The notes beneath the pieces are model-generated. The model did not search any database, was not told the DNA's origin, and worked only from the letters and a program-made list of their open reading frames with translations. Shown here piece by piece: positions 36,184-44,716 of a stretch of DNA of 64,000 nucleotides (position 1 is its first letter; each line of letters opens with the position of its first letter). Where the stretch lies: NCBI RefSeq assembly GCF_902506435.1, contig NZ_LR733215.1, positions 1,821,467-1,885,466 of the forward strand, written 5' to 3'. The DNA is from Nocardioides sp. AX2bis. Lineage in GTDB: Bacteria; Actinomycetota; Actinomycetes; Propionibacteriales; Nocardioidaceae. Made by a program: the position numbers and the translations under genes.

Positions 36184-37053
36184 GTGAGCACCTACAGCAC
36201 GACCACCGCCTCCGACCTCGCCGCCGCGCTCCGCGTGCCCCCGGGAGCGGTCGACCTCGCCGCGTGGCCCACCGACGCCACGCCGGGCTTCGACGGCGAC
36301 AAGGCCGAGGGCAAGCGCCTGCTGGGCGAGCTGGGCGACCCGCTGGGCGACCTGCAGGAGCGGCTCTTCGCCGAGGGCGTCTCCGGGTCGGGGGAGCGGG
36401 CGGTGCTGCTGGTCCTCCAGGGCATGGACACCTCCGGCAAGGGCGGGGTCGTGCGCAACACCGTCGGCCTGGTGGACCCCCAGGGCGTCCGGATCACCTC
36501 GTTCAAGGCGCCGACGCCCGAGGAGCTCGAGCACGACTTCCTGTGGCGCATCCGCCAGGCCGTGCCCGGCCCCGGGAAGATCGGGGTGTTCGACCGCAGC
36601 CACTACGAGGACGTCCTGATCGGGAGGGTCCGCGCGCTGGTCGACCAGGCGGAGCTGGAGCGTCGCTACGACGCGATCAACGACTTCGAGCAGGAGCTGG
36701 TCGCCTCGGGGATCCACGTCCTGAAGGTGATGCTGCACGTCTCGCGTGCCACTCAGCGGGAGCGGCTGCTGGCCCGCCTGGACGACCCCACCAAGCACTG
36801 GAAGTTCCAGCCCGGCGACATCGACGACCGCGGCCTGTGGGACGACTACCAGCGCGCGTACGAGATCGCCCTGGAGCGCACCAGCACCGAGATCGCGCCG
36901 TGGCACGTGGTGCCGGCCGACCGCAAGTGGTTCCGCAACCTCGCCGTGGGCCGGCTGCTGCTCGGCGAGCTCGAGCGGATGGCGCCCCAGTGGCCCGCGG
37001 CCGACTTCGACGTCGAGGACCAGCGCGCACGGCTGCAGGCGGAGACGGAGTGA
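36184..37053 (+). CDS. ppk2: Polyphosphate kinase 2 family protein
   Basis: 289 residues from the GTG (305-residue alternative would need a different upstream start; an ATG at 36166 adds six residues). PPK2 uses polyphosphate to phosphorylate nucleotides. Walker A GMDTSGKGG at 80-88 and the Walker B/lid signature DRSHYEDVL (about 137-145) are complete, and KHWKF precedes the C-terminal helices. One PPK2 domain. Overlaps the HipA-like gene by 4 nt (GTGA), so a polyphosphate or nucleotide link to that kinase is possible. Confidence 0.93.
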   Translation: MSTYSTTTASDLAAALRVPPGAVDLAAWPTDATPGFDGDKAEGKRLLGELGDPLGDLQERLFAEGVSGSGERAVLLVLQGMDTSGKGGVVRNTVGLVDPQGVRITSFKAPTPEELEHDFLWRIRQAVPGPGKIGVFDRSHYEDVLIGRVRALVDQAELERRYDAINDFEQELVASGIHVLKVMLHVSRATQRERLLARLDDPTKHWKFQPGDIDDRGLWDDYQRAYEIALERTSTEIAPWHVVPADRKWFRNLAVGRLLLGELERMAPQWPAADFDVEDQRARLQAETE

Positions 37054-37823
37054 GCCGACCGCTGGAGACGGTCCGCGTCACCCGCTACGTCACCCCGCTG
37101 CGCGAGGGCGGCAGCCTGCCCGGGGTCGTGGAGGGCTCGGACCTCGGCACCTACGTCTGCAAGTTCCGCGGCGCGGGCCAAGGGGTCCGCGTGCTGGTCG
37201 CCGAGGTCGTCGTCGGTGCGCTGGCCCGCCGGGTCGGCCTGCGTACGCCCCGCCTGGTCGCCCTCGACCTGACGCGCGAGATCGCGCGGTACGAGGCCGA
37301 CGAGGAGGTCCAGGACCTGCTGACCGCCAGCGTCGGGCTGAACCTCGGCATCGACTTCCTGCCCGGGGCCTTCGGCTACGACGGCGACCCGCCCGGCGAC
37401 CCGCTCGACCCGGCCGTGGTGCTGTGGCTCGACGCGTTCACCGCGAACGTCGACCGGTCCTGGCGCAACCCGAACCTGCTGGTCTGGCACGACGACCTCT
37501 GGGTGATCGACCACGGCGCCGCGCTCTACTTCCACCACGCCTGGGCCGGCGGCGTCACCGAGCCCGCCCGGTTCGCCGCCCAGCGCTGGGACGCCGCCGA
37601 CCACGTCCTCGGCGCCTGGGCCGACCGGCTCGGCGAGGCCGAGGCCCGCATCGCCCCGCTGCTCGACGAGCAGGCCCTCGTCGACGCGCTGGCCGAGGTG
37701 CCCGACGCCTGGCTCGAGCCGGTCCCGGGCGCAGAGACACCGGCCGCGCTGCGCGAGGCGTACGTCGCCTTCCTCACCGCCCGGCTCCGCACGCGGCAGT
37801 GGCTCCCGGGGACCGACGCGTGA
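37050..37823 (+). CDS. HipA-like kinase-fold protein
   Basis: 257 residues from a GTG. The sequence contains a HipA/PI-kinase-like catalytic core: DAFTANVDRSWRNPNLLVW (catalytic loop with Asp and Asn) and DDLWVIDHGAALYFHH (metal-binding D of the DFG equivalent, here DHG). The N-terminus has a glycine-containing nucleotide loop. Unlike toxin HipA, there is no HipB antitoxin gene; instead it is coupled to a DUF3037 gene, a pairing seen widely in bacteria. Substrate unknown. Confidence 0.82.
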   Translation: MSRPLETVRVTRYVTPLREGGSLPGVVEGSDLGTYVCKFRGAGQGVRVLVAEVVVGALARRVGLRTPRLVALDLTREIARYEADEEVQDLLTASVGLNLGIDFLPGAFGYDGDPPGDPLDPAVVLWLDAFTANVDRSWRNPNLLVWHDDLWVIDHGAALYFHHAWAGGVTEPARFAAQRWDAADHVLGAWADRLGEAEARIAPLLDEQALVDALAEVPDAWLEPVPGAETPAALREAYVAFLTARLRTRQWLPGTDA

Positions 37824-38206
37824 GCGCCCCCGAGCTGTCCTACCAGTACGTCGTCCTGCGCTGCGTCCCGCGCGCGGATCGCGAGGAGTTCGTCAACGTC
37901 GGGGTCGCGCTGTACTGCCAGGGCGCCGACTACCTGGCCGCGAAGGGGTGCCTCGACCGCGCCCGCCTGACCGCGCTCTGGCCCGGCCTCGACCTCGACC
38001 GCGTGCTGGAGTCGATGGCGTTCGTGGAGGCCGTCGCGGCCGGCGACCCGCGCGCCGGCGCGGTCGCGGCCCAACCGCTCACCCTGCGGTTCGGCTTCCT
38101 CAAGGCGCCGCGGAGCACGGTCCTCCAGCCGGGCCCGGTGCACGGAGGCACGACGCCCGACCCGGCGGCCGCCCTTGCGGACCTGGTCGCCCGCACCTGC
38201 GAGTGA
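37820..38206 (+). CDS. DUF3037 protein
   Basis: 128 residues from a GTG. The conserved family start YQYVVLRCVPRADREEFVNVGV is clear. The family is uncharacterised and normally lies beside a HipA-like kinase gene, as here (4-nt overlap). It may be the kinase partner or target. The gene is followed by a strong bidirectional hairpin. Confidence 0.88.
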   Translation: MSAPELSYQYVVLRCVPRADREEFVNVGVALYCQGADYLAAKGCLDRARLTALWPGLDLDRVLESMAFVEAVAAGDPRAGAVAAQPLTLRFGFLKAPRSTVLQPGPVHGGTTPDPAAALADLVARTCE

Positions 38207-38213
38207 GGGCATG

Positions 38214-38258
38214 ACAGCAGCGGATCGCTGTCATCAGGTGGCAGTGATCCGCTGCTGT
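38214..38258. terminator. Bidirectional hairpin between DUF3037 and the chelatase-like gene
   Basis: ACAGCAGCGGATCGCTG pairs with CAGTGATCCGCTGCTGT across an 11-nt loop: 17 bp with one G-T mismatch. Both flanking genes converge on it. Confidence 0.75.
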
Positions 38259-38278
38259 GACGGCGTGCCCGGACCGGG

Positions 38279-39022
38279 TCAGACGGGGACGAGCTCCACG
38301 GCGCCGACGGCGTACCGCGCCAGCACGCCGCGGGCGACCTCCGGGTGGGCGCCGAGCGGCTCGGAGATCGCGACCGCGCCGGCCTCGAGGGCCAGCTCGG
38401 TGGCGCGGGAGGTCAGGGCCCCCGGGGCGAGGAAGAGCGAGCCGACCGCGATGTGGCGGCGGCCCTCGCCGCGGAAGGCACGCACGGCCTCGCCGGTGGC
38501 CGGCGGGGCGGTGGTGGCGTACGCCGCGGTGACGGGCAGGTGGTGACGTGCGCCCCACATCCGGGCCAGGCGCGCCACGGTCTGGTTGGCCAGGGCGTCG
38601 CCGGAGCCCTCGCCGGCCAGGACGAGCGCGTCGAGCTCCCGCACGCGGTGCACCCGCAGCGCGTCACGCAGGCGCTCGTCGAGCACGCCCAGGAAGCTGG
38701 GGGAGACCCCGAGCACCTCGGAGGCGCTGATCCGCAGGCCGGGGTGACGCTCGCCGGCGGCGCGGACGGCGCTGAGGACGTCGCCGCTCGCGGACCCCTC
38801 GTTGGTCAGCAGCAGCGGCACCACGACGACCTCGTCGTGCCCGGCCCGGGCCAGCCGGTCCACCACGGTGTCGAAGGACGGCCGGGCCCGCTCGAGGAAG
38901 GCGACCTCGACGCGCAGGTCGGGCCGGAGCGCGCGCACCTCGGCCACGAGGGCGGTGATGGTGGCGACGGCCTCGGGGTCGCGCCCACCGGGCGCGAGGG
39001 CGACGAGCGCGGGTGCGGACAT
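38279..39022 (-). CDS. CbiX/SirB-like sirohydrochlorin chelatase homologue lacking the usual metal-site histidines
   Basis: 247 residues with two CbiX-like halves. The family normally begins with an AHGSRDP motif and has a His in PLxLxxxYH; here the corresponding stretches read LAPGGRDPEA and VPLLLTNEGSAS, so both canonical histidines are missing. The fold markers remain (FDTVVDRLARAGHDEVVVVPLLL, GSLFLAPGAL). It sits at the end of a sulfite-reductase operon, where a siroheme iron chelatase is expected. Either this copy is catalytically degenerate or it uses other ligands (HHLPVT in the second half contains two His). Confidence 0.8.
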   Translation of the reverse strand: MSAPALVALAPGGRDPEAVATITALVAEVRALRPDLRVEVAFLERARPSFDTVVDRLARAGHDEVVVVPLLLTNEGSASGDVLSAVRAAGERHPGLRISASEVLGVSPSFLGVLDERLRDALRVHRVRELDALVLAGEGSGDALANQTVARLARMWGARHHLPVTAAYATTAPPATGEAVRAFRGEGRRHIAVGSLFLAPGALTSRATELALEAGAVAISEPLGAHPEVARGVLARYAVGAVELVPV

Positions 39023-39089
39023 CAGGCGTACCTCCTCGGAGGACGGCTCGTGGTGCGGGTGGAGCAGGCAGGGGTGCGAGCAGCAGCGG

Positions 39090-39836
39090 TCACGTGTGGA
39101 TGCCGCACTCGGTCTTGGAGGTGCCGGCCCAGCGGCCGCTGCGCGGGTCGTCGCCCGGGGCGACGCGGCGGGTGCAGGGGGCGCAGCCGATCGAGGGGTA
39201 CCCGTCGTAGACCAGCGGGTTGACCAGCACGTTGTTGTCGAGGACGTACTGCTCGACCTGCTCGTCGCTCCAGCGCGCGAGCGGCGAGACCTTGACCTTG
39301 CCCTTCTTGGCGTCCCAGCCCAGGACCGGCGCGATCACGCGGTTCTTGGTCTCGGCGCGGCGCAGGCCGGTGGCCCAGGCCTCGTAACCCGCGAGGGCCT
39401 CGGCGAGGGGCGCGACCTTGCGCAGCGCGCAGCACTGGTCCGGGTCGGTCTTGTAGAGGTCCTTGCCCCAGGCGGCGTCCTGCTCGGCCACGCTCTGCAC
39501 CGGCGTGATGGAGAGCAGGTTGACCGGCAGGGTGGCGGCCACGGCGTCGCGGGTGCCGATTGTCTCGGCGAAGTGGTAGCCGGTGTCGAGGAAGACCACG
39601 TCGATGCCCGGCACCACGCTGGAGACCAGGTGCGAGAGCACCGCGTCGGCCATCGAGGAGGTCACGCAGAACTTCTCGCCGAAAGTGGCCGCGGCCCACT
39701 CGATGATCGTCTCGGCCGGGGCCAGCTCCAGCTCGGCGCCCCAGTGGGACACCAGCTCGCGCAGCTCCTCGGGGGAACGGTCGCCGGCGGTGGCGCCGCG
39801 GAAGCTGCGGGCGGCGTCGGTGGTGGCGGTGGTCAT
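39090..39836 (-). CDS. cysH: Adenylylsulfate (APS) reductase, CysH type
   Basis: 248 residues. Reduces APS to sulfite in sulfate assimilation. The iron-sulfur cysteines of APS reductases are present (QCCALRKV and IGCAPCTR), which excludes a cluster-free PAPS reductase; the catalytic Cys lies in the C-terminal ECGIHT. The PP-loop motif is seen as SSMADAVLSHL. The ATG at 39836 follows GGAGGAG and overlaps the zinc-ribbon gene by 4 nt. Part of the nirA operon. Confidence 0.95.
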   Translation of the reverse strand: MTTATTDAARSFRGATAGDRSPEELRELVSHWGAELELAPAETIIEWAAATFGEKFCVTSSMADAVLSHLVSSVVPGIDVVFLDTGYHFAETIGTRDAVAATLPVNLLSITPVQSVAEQDAAWGKDLYKTDPDQCCALRKVAPLAEALAGYEAWATGLRRAETKNRVIAPVLGWDAKKGKVKVSPLARWSDEQVEQYVLDNNVLVNPLVYDGYPSIGCAPCTRRVAPGDDPRSGRWAGTSKTECGIHT

Positions 39837-40033
39837 GGGGTGCTCCTCCGGTCGCGCTCGGCCGCCACGGACGCGGGGGGCGCGACCTGACCGAGCATCT
39901 TCAAGGAGAAGGCACGAAGGCACGACCGGCATTCCCACGCACCGTGACCGGCGCTGCCGTCGGTCGGTTCGTGCGGCCAGAGGTCCTCGTCACCGCAGTA
40001 GGGGCAGTGGTACGGCACCCCGCGGCCGGTCAC
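39833..40033 (-). CDS. Small zinc-ribbon protein of the sulfite-reductase operon
   Basis: 66 residues from a GTG that overlaps the nirA stop by 4 nt; its own stop overlaps cysH. Two Cys pairs, CPYCGDEDLWPHE and CRSCLRAF, separated by a Gly/His stretch form a likely zinc ribbon. The C-terminus is charged. A similar small gene occurs between nirA and cysH in other actinobacteria (from my recollection of streptomycete operons). It might shuttle cofactors or regulate the operon; no function is established in the sequence. Confidence 0.75.
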   Translation of the reverse strand: MTGRGVPYHCPYCGDEDLWPHEPTDGSAGHGAWECRSCLRAFSLKMLGQVAPPASVAAERDRRSTP

Positions 40034-41766
40034 CGTGCACCGCCGGGCTCCGCGGACTCGAGCGACTTCTCGCCGCGCAGCAGGTCCTCCTCGGCCCGGG
40101 CGACCCAGGTCGCGAAGTCCTCGCCGTCGTCGGCCCGGTCGACCAGGTAGTTGCCGACCACGGTGGTGACGTAGTCGCCGAGACCGGCGCTGGTGACCTT
40201 GTGGGCGCGCAGCTTGCGACCGAAGTTCGCGTTCAGGCCCAGCGCACCGCCGAGGTGCACCTGGAAGCCCTCGACCTGCTCGCCGTCGTGCATGACGAGC
40301 TGGCCCTTCAGGCCGATGTCGCCGACCTGGGTGCGCGCGCAGGCGTTCGGGCAGCCGTTGACGTTGACGGTGATCGGCACGTCGAGGTCGGGCAGGCGCT
40401 GCTCGAGCTCGTCGACCAGGTCGCGGGCGCGGTCCTTGGTGTCGACGATGGCCAGCTTGCAGAACTCGATGCCGGTGCAGGCCATCGTGTTGCGCCGCCA
40501 GTTCGACGGCCGGGCCTGCAGCCCGATGGCGTCCAGGCGCGCCACGAGGGGCTCGACCTGGTCGGCGTCGACGCCGATCACGACGATCTTCTGGTACGGC
40601 GTGAGCCGCGCACCGGCGGCGCCGTGCGCCTCGATGGCGTCGGCCAGCTCGACCAGCATCGACCCGGACACGCGCCCGGCGGTCGGGGCCAGGCCGACGT
40701 AGAAACGGCCGTCCTTCTGCTCGTGCACGCCGATGTGGTCGCGGTGCCCGGTGGGCGTCTCGGGGGAGGGGCAGTCGACCAGCTCGCGGCCGAGGTACTC
40801 CTTCTCGAGCACCTCGCGGAACTTCTCCACGCCCCAGTCGGCGACCAGGAACTTCAGCCGCGCCCGCGAGCGCAGCCGGCGGTAGCCGTAGTCGCGGAAG
40901 ATCGACGCCACGCCCTCCCAGGCGTCGGCGACCTCGTCCAGCGGGATCCACACGCCCATCCGGGCGGCCAGCTTCGGGTTGGTCGACAGCCCGCCACCGA
41001 CCCACAGGTCGAAGCCGGGGCCGTGCTCGGGGTGGACGGTGCCGACGAAGGAGATGTCGTTGGTCTCCGGCGACACGTCGTGGCCGGGGTGCCCGGTCAG
41101 CGCGGTCTTGAACTTCCGGGGGAAGTTGGAGAAGGCCGGGTCGCCGATGAAGCGGCGCTTGATCTCGTCCAGCGCCGCGGTGCCGTCGATGATCTCGTCC
41201 TTCGACACACCGGCGACCGGCGAGCCGAGGAAGGGGCGCGGGGAGTCGCCGCAGGCCTCGAGGCTGCTCAGCCCGGCGGCGTCGAGCCGCTCCCAGATCG
41301 CCGGGACGTCCTCGATCCGGATCCAGTGGTACTGGATGTTCTCGCGGTCGGTCACGTCGGCGGTGCCGCGCGCGAAGTCGACGCCGATGGTGCCCAGCGC
41401 GCGGACGGCCGCGTGGTCGAGCAGCGCACCGTCGGAGCGCACACGGAGCATGAAGTAGGAGTCGTCGAGCTCCTCCTCCGGCACGGTCGCGGTCTTGCCG
41501 CCGTCGAAACCGGGGGCGCGCTGGGTGTAGAGGCCCATCCAGCGGAAGCGTCCGCGCAGGTCGGCGGGGTCGATCGAGGCGAACCCGCGCTTGGAGTAGG
41601 TGTAGAGGATCCGGTCCCGCACGTTCAGCGGGTCGTCGTCCTTCTTGGACTGCTCGTTCTTGTTCAGCGGCTCGGTGTAGCCGAGCGCCCACTGACCCTC
41701 GGCGCGCTTGGGGCGCGGGATCTCGGTGTGGGCGGCCTTCTCGGCCTGGAAGCGCATGTCAGCCAT
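40030..41766 (-). CDS. nirA: Ferredoxin-dependent sulfite reductase NirA
   Basis: 578 residues. Six-electron reduction of sulfite to sulfide using siroheme and a [4Fe-4S] cluster. Cluster/siroheme cysteines are in ACTGIEFCKLA (about 429, 435) and NGCPNACA (about 473, 477), the C-x5-C and C-x3-C pattern. Two duplicated ferredoxin-like/sulfite-reductase repeats are visible; GLYTQRAPGFDGGK and LEACGDSPRP correspond to the Tyr-Cys neighbourhood described for mycobacterial NirA. Operon: leader peptide, nirA, zinc ribbon, cysH, chelatase-like gene. Confidence 0.96.
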   Translation of the reverse strand: MADMRFQAEKAAHTEIPRPKRAEGQWALGYTEPLNKNEQSKKDDDPLNVRDRILYTYSKRGFASIDPADLRGRFRWMGLYTQRAPGFDGGKTATVPEEELDDSYFMLRVRSDGALLDHAAVRALGTIGVDFARGTADVTDRENIQYHWIRIEDVPAIWERLDAAGLSSLEACGDSPRPFLGSPVAGVSKDEIIDGTAALDEIKRRFIGDPAFSNFPRKFKTALTGHPGHDVSPETNDISFVGTVHPEHGPGFDLWVGGGLSTNPKLAARMGVWIPLDEVADAWEGVASIFRDYGYRRLRSRARLKFLVADWGVEKFREVLEKEYLGRELVDCPSPETPTGHRDHIGVHEQKDGRFYVGLAPTAGRVSGSMLVELADAIEAHGAAGARLTPYQKIVVIGVDADQVEPLVARLDAIGLQARPSNWRRNTMACTGIEFCKLAIVDTKDRARDLVDELEQRLPDLDVPITVNVNGCPNACARTQVGDIGLKGQLVMHDGEQVEGFQVHLGGALGLNANFGRKLRAHKVTSAGLGDYVTTVVGNYLVDRADDGEDFATWVARAEEDLLRGEKSLESAEPGGAR

Positions 41767-41832
41767 GGGGGAGCGGTCCTTCTCGTGGGGCTCGGGCGGG
41801 GCGCCGGCGCGGTGGGGCCGGGTACGGGTCGC

Positions 41833-41919
41833 TCAGCGAGTCCGACAGAGACAGCTGCGGGTGCGCCCGAGGTCCACGTGGCGGCGTACCACGAGGTGGA
41901 GGGGTGTCCCGACGGTCAT
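41833..41919 (-). CDS. Cysteine-containing leader peptide upstream of nirA
   Basis: 28 residues, ATG at 41919 (GTG at 41922 is an alternative that would sit 7 nt after a GAGACT -10-like box). It ends RRHVDLGRTRSCLCRTR, matching the RRHVDL...LCR form of actinobacterial putative leader peptides found upstream of sulfur-assimilation operons. Two Cys codons lie near the stop. The role expected from mycobacterial precedent is cysteine-responsive attenuation: when Cys-tRNA is scarce, ribosomes stall and nirA expression rises. The nirA ATG lies 66 nt after this stop. Confidence 0.82.
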   Translation of the reverse strand: MTVGTPLHLVVRRHVDLGRTRSCLCRTR

Positions 41920-42108
41920 CACGTCAGTCAGTCTCACCTTGTGGACCACGCCCCCACAAACGCCGATCCCATGTGGTGAGACGCGTGTCCGGTGGTCGAG
42001 ACGCTGACCTGCGTCTCCCGGGGGTGGTGAGGTGCACGTCACAGCCGCCGCCCGGCGCCGCCGAAGACCCGTGGCCGCGCGGAGGGGGCCTCCGCGCACC
42101 TCCGGTCC

Positions 42109-42114
42109 TAGGCT
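42109..42114 (+). promoter_or_regulatory. -10 box of the leaderless glyA promoter
   Basis: TAGGCT is followed by 6 nt (GGCCCC) and the glyA ATG. The 185 bp between the nirA leader and glyA hold the two divergent promoters and no recognisable riboswitch. Confidence 0.7.
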
Positions 42115-42120
42115 GGCCCC

Positions 42121-43578
42121 ATGAACGCCGCGGACCAGGCCCACCAGACCAGCCTCGCCTCCAGCGCCTACCGGCAGGCCCTCGAGGTCATCTCCGCCGT
42201 CGAGCCGCGCATCGCGCAGGCCACGGCCGCCGAGCTCGCCGACCAGCGCGGCTCGCTGAAGCTCATCGCCAGCGAGAACTACGCCTCGCCGGCCGTGCTG
42301 CTCACCATGGGCACCTGGCTGTCGGACAAGTACGCCGAGGGCACCGTGGGCCACCGCTTCTACGCCGGCTGCCAGAACGTCGACACGGTCGAGTCGATCG
42401 CGGCCGAGCACGCCCGCGAGCTGTTCGGCGCCGAGTACGCCTACGTCCAGCCGCACTCCGGCATCGACGCCAACCTGGTCGCGTTCTGGTCGATCCTGGC
42501 CCACCGCGTCGAGGCCCCGGCCCTGGCCGAGCTGGGCGCGAAGAACGTGAACGAGCTCTCCGACGCCGACTGGGAGACCCTGCGTCGCACCCTCGGCGAC
42601 CAGCGCCTGCTCGGGATGAGCCTGGACGCCGGCGGGCACCTGACCCACGGCTTCCGCCCCAACATCAGCGGCAAGATGTTCCACCAGCAGCAGTACGGCA
42701 CCGACCCGACCACGGGCCTGCTCGACTACGACGCCCTGGCCGCCAAGGCCCGCGAGTTCAAGCCGCTGATCCTCGTCGCCGGCTACTCCGCCTACCCGCG
42801 CCGGGTGAACTTCGCCAAGGTCCGCGAGATCGCCGACGAGGTCGGCGCCACGCTGATGGTCGACATGGCTCACTTCTCCGGCCTGGTCGCCGGCAAGGTG
42901 TTCACCGGCGAGGAGGACCCCGTCCCCTACGCGCACGTGGTCACCTCCACCACGCACAAGTCGCTGCGCGGACCGCGCGGCGGCATCGTGCTGGCCACCG
43001 AGGAGTACGCCCCCAGCGTCGACCGCGGCTGCCCGATGGTCCTCGGCGGCCCGCTGGCCCACGTGATGGCCGCCAAGGCCGTCGCCTTCGCCGAGGCCCG
43101 CCAGGACTCGTTCCGCACCTACGCCCAGGCCGTGGCCGACAACGCCCAGTCCCTGGCCGAGGGGTTCCTGACCCGCGGCGCCGACCTGGTCACCGGCGGC
43201 ACCGACAACCACCTGGTGCTGCTCGACGTCAGCAGGTACGGCCTCACCGGCCGCCAGGCCGAGACCGCGCTGCTCGACGCCGGCGTGGTCACCAACCGCA
43301 ACTCGGTCCCGGCCGACGCCAACGGCCCCTGGTACACCTCCGGCATCCGCCTCGGCACCCCGGCGCTGACCACCCGCGGCTTCGGCCACGACGAGTTCGA
43401 CCGGACCGCCGAGCTGATCACGATGGTGCTGGAGAACACCCAGCCCGGCACCACCAAGGCCGGCGGGCCCTCCAAGGCGGCCTACGTCCTGGCCGACGGC
43501 ATCGCCGACAAGGTCAAGGACGCCTCCGCCGAGATGCTCGACAAGCACCCGCTGTACCCGGGCCTCGAGCTGTCCTGA
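42121..43578 (+). CDS. glyA: Serine hydroxymethyltransferase
   Basis: 485 residues. PLP enzyme interconverting serine and glycine with tetrahydrofolate. [13 protein letters not shown] is the N-terminal signature and [13 protein letters not shown] contains the PLP-binding Lys. It is longer than the about 420-residue enzyme of most bacteria because of an insertion near residues 125-165 ([15 protein letters not shown]...), as in a second actinobacterial GlyA type. The start is fixed by a leaderless promoter. Placed opposite the sulfite-reductase operon, which makes sulfide for cysteine from serine. Confidence 0.95.
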   Translation: MNAADQAHQTSLASSAYRQALEVISAVEPRIAQATAAELADQRGSLKLIASENYASPAVLLTMGTWLSDKYAEGTVGHRFYAGCQNVDTVESIAAEHARELFGAEYAYVQPHSGIDANLVAFWSILAHRVEAPALAELGAKNVNELSDADWETLRRTLGDQRLLGMSLDAGGHLTHGFRPNISGKMFHQQQYGTDPTTGLLDYDALAAKAREFKPLILVAGYSAYPRRVNFAKVREIADEVGATLMVDMAHFSGLVAGKVFTGEEDPVPYAHVVTSTTHKSLRGPRGGIVLATEEYAPSVDRGCPMVLGGPLAHVMAAKAVAFAEARQDSFRTYAQAVADNAQSLAEGFLTRGADLVTGGTDNHLVLLDVSRYGLTGRQAETALLDAGVVTNRNSVPADANGPWYTSGIRLGTPALTTRGFGHDEFDRTAELITMVLENTQPGTTKAGGPSKAAYVLADGIADKVKDASAEMLDKHPLYPGLELS

Positions 43579-43620
43579 CGTAGCCGGGGACCCGCCGACG
43601 GCGGGTCGCCGGTCGTCGTA

Positions 43621-43717
43621 CGTAGTGATCGCGGGTGGCGACCCGGCCGGCGCGACATCGCCCCAGGTCAGCGGGTTGCGCGCCGTTGAATGCCGGTCGC
43701 GGACGGCGATCACTACG
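43621..43717. terminator. Long imperfect inverted repeat between glyA and the GNAT gene
   Basis: Perfect 12-bp ends CGTAGTGATCGC (43621-43632) and GCGATCACTACG (43706-43717), extended inward by a second paired block GCGACC/GGTCGC. The genes converge here and the GNAT stop lies inside the right arm. A terminator is the simple reading; a small non-autonomous element is another. Confidence 0.6.
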
Positions 43718-44711
43718 CAGGAAGCACCACCGCCGGGCTCGCCCCGGACGTCTGCAGCAGCACCTCGGACTCGACCGGGACGAACCCGAGCCCGTCGTTG
43801 ATCGACCGCATCCACACGTTGGCGTCGTCGCTGCTGGTCCGGACACGCGTCGCGCCGCCGTGGGCCTGCGCCGTGCGCAGCGAGGCGACCTTGACGGCCC
43901 GTCCGAGCCCGCGCCCGCGGTGCTCGGCCCGGACGACCGTCCCCTCGACCTGCGCTGGACGGGCCTGGTCGGCGGCGACCAGCAGGCAGGTCCACGCGAC
44001 GACGTCGCCGCGGCCGTCCTGCGCGAGCGACTCGATCACCGTCCGACCCTGGGCCCGCCAGAGGCCGACCTCGGCCGCGTACTGCTCGGGCGAGACCGGT
44101 GTCGGCTCCCACCCGAGGTCACCGTGCGGCGCCTCGGCGTCGACCAGCCCCATCAGCTCACCGACCTGCGCGCGCAGGCGGTCGGGGACGCCGTCGACGA
44201 AGGTCGCCACCGTGTAACCGGGCGCTGCGGGCGCAGTCGGCAGCACTGACCGGTGCAGGTCCAGCTCGACGACGGTCTCCGTCGTGGCCTGCGCGTAGCC
44301 CAACGGCGTCGCGAAACCCTGGACCAGCCGGTCCAGCGCCTCCGCCGTGGGCCGGTAGGCACTGGCCACGAAGCGGCGCACGCCAGCGGGCGCCTCTGCC
44401 TCCACGGCGCGCACGAGCGCGGACCCGACACCGTGGTGCTGCTCCTCGGGCAGGACCGACACGGCGACCCAGCAGGTGTCCGGGGTGTCGGCGGCGACCT
44501 GACCTGCCCCGAGGCCCACCAGACGGTCCGCCTCGACGGCACCGACGAGGCGCCGGGTCCAGCCACCCTCCGCGCGCCAGGCGGCCACCCGGGCTGCCTC
44601 GCCGAGCGGCACCCACCCCGGCCGCGCCCGAGCCGTCGCGGCGCACTCCACCGCGTAGGCCTCAGCGAGCGCCGCGTCGTCGCCGAGGTCGAGGCGCCGG
44701 AACCGCACCAC
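43713..44711 (-). CDS. GNAT acetyltransferase, double-domain
   Basis: 332 residues from GTG GTG at 44711/44708, 6 nt after the acyl-CoA dehydrogenase-like stop. Two GNAT halves: the first has VSVLPEEQHHGVGSALVRAV, the second VVRAEHRGRGLGRAVKVASL; both contain the acetyl-CoA pyrophosphate loop. The double arrangement resembles mycothiol synthase-like proteins. Substrate unknown. It follows the AidB-like gene in one operon. Confidence 0.85.
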   Translation of the reverse strand: MVRFRRLDLGDDAALAEAYAVECAATARARPGWVPLGEAARVAAWRAEGGWTRRLVGAVEADRLVGLGAGQVAADTPDTCWVAVSVLPEEQHHGVGSALVRAVEAEAPAGVRRFVASAYRPTAEALDRLVQGFATPLGYAQATTETVVELDLHRSVLPTAPAAPGYTVATFVDGVPDRLRAQVGELMGLVDAEAPHGDLGWEPTPVSPEQYAAEVGLWRAQGRTVIESLAQDGRGDVVAWTCLLVAADQARPAQVEGTVVRAEHRGRGLGRAVKVASLRTAQAHGGATRVRTSSDDANVWMRSINDGLGFVPVESEVLLQTSGASPAVVLPA

Positions 44712-44716
44712 CGCGC

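Noticed and set aside
37050..38206. HipA/HipB-type toxin-antitoxin pair
   Set aside because: The partner is DUF3037, not a HTH antitoxin, and nothing in sequence shows toxicity.
41936..42120. Glycine or SAM riboswitch upstream of glyA
   Set aside because: No conserved riboswitch block is visible and the -10 box directly abuts the start codon, leaving no leader.
41833..44112. Minus-strand frame of about 760 codons across glyA
   Set aside because: Only its last 28 codons (the leader peptide) have support; the rest is a shadow of glyA.
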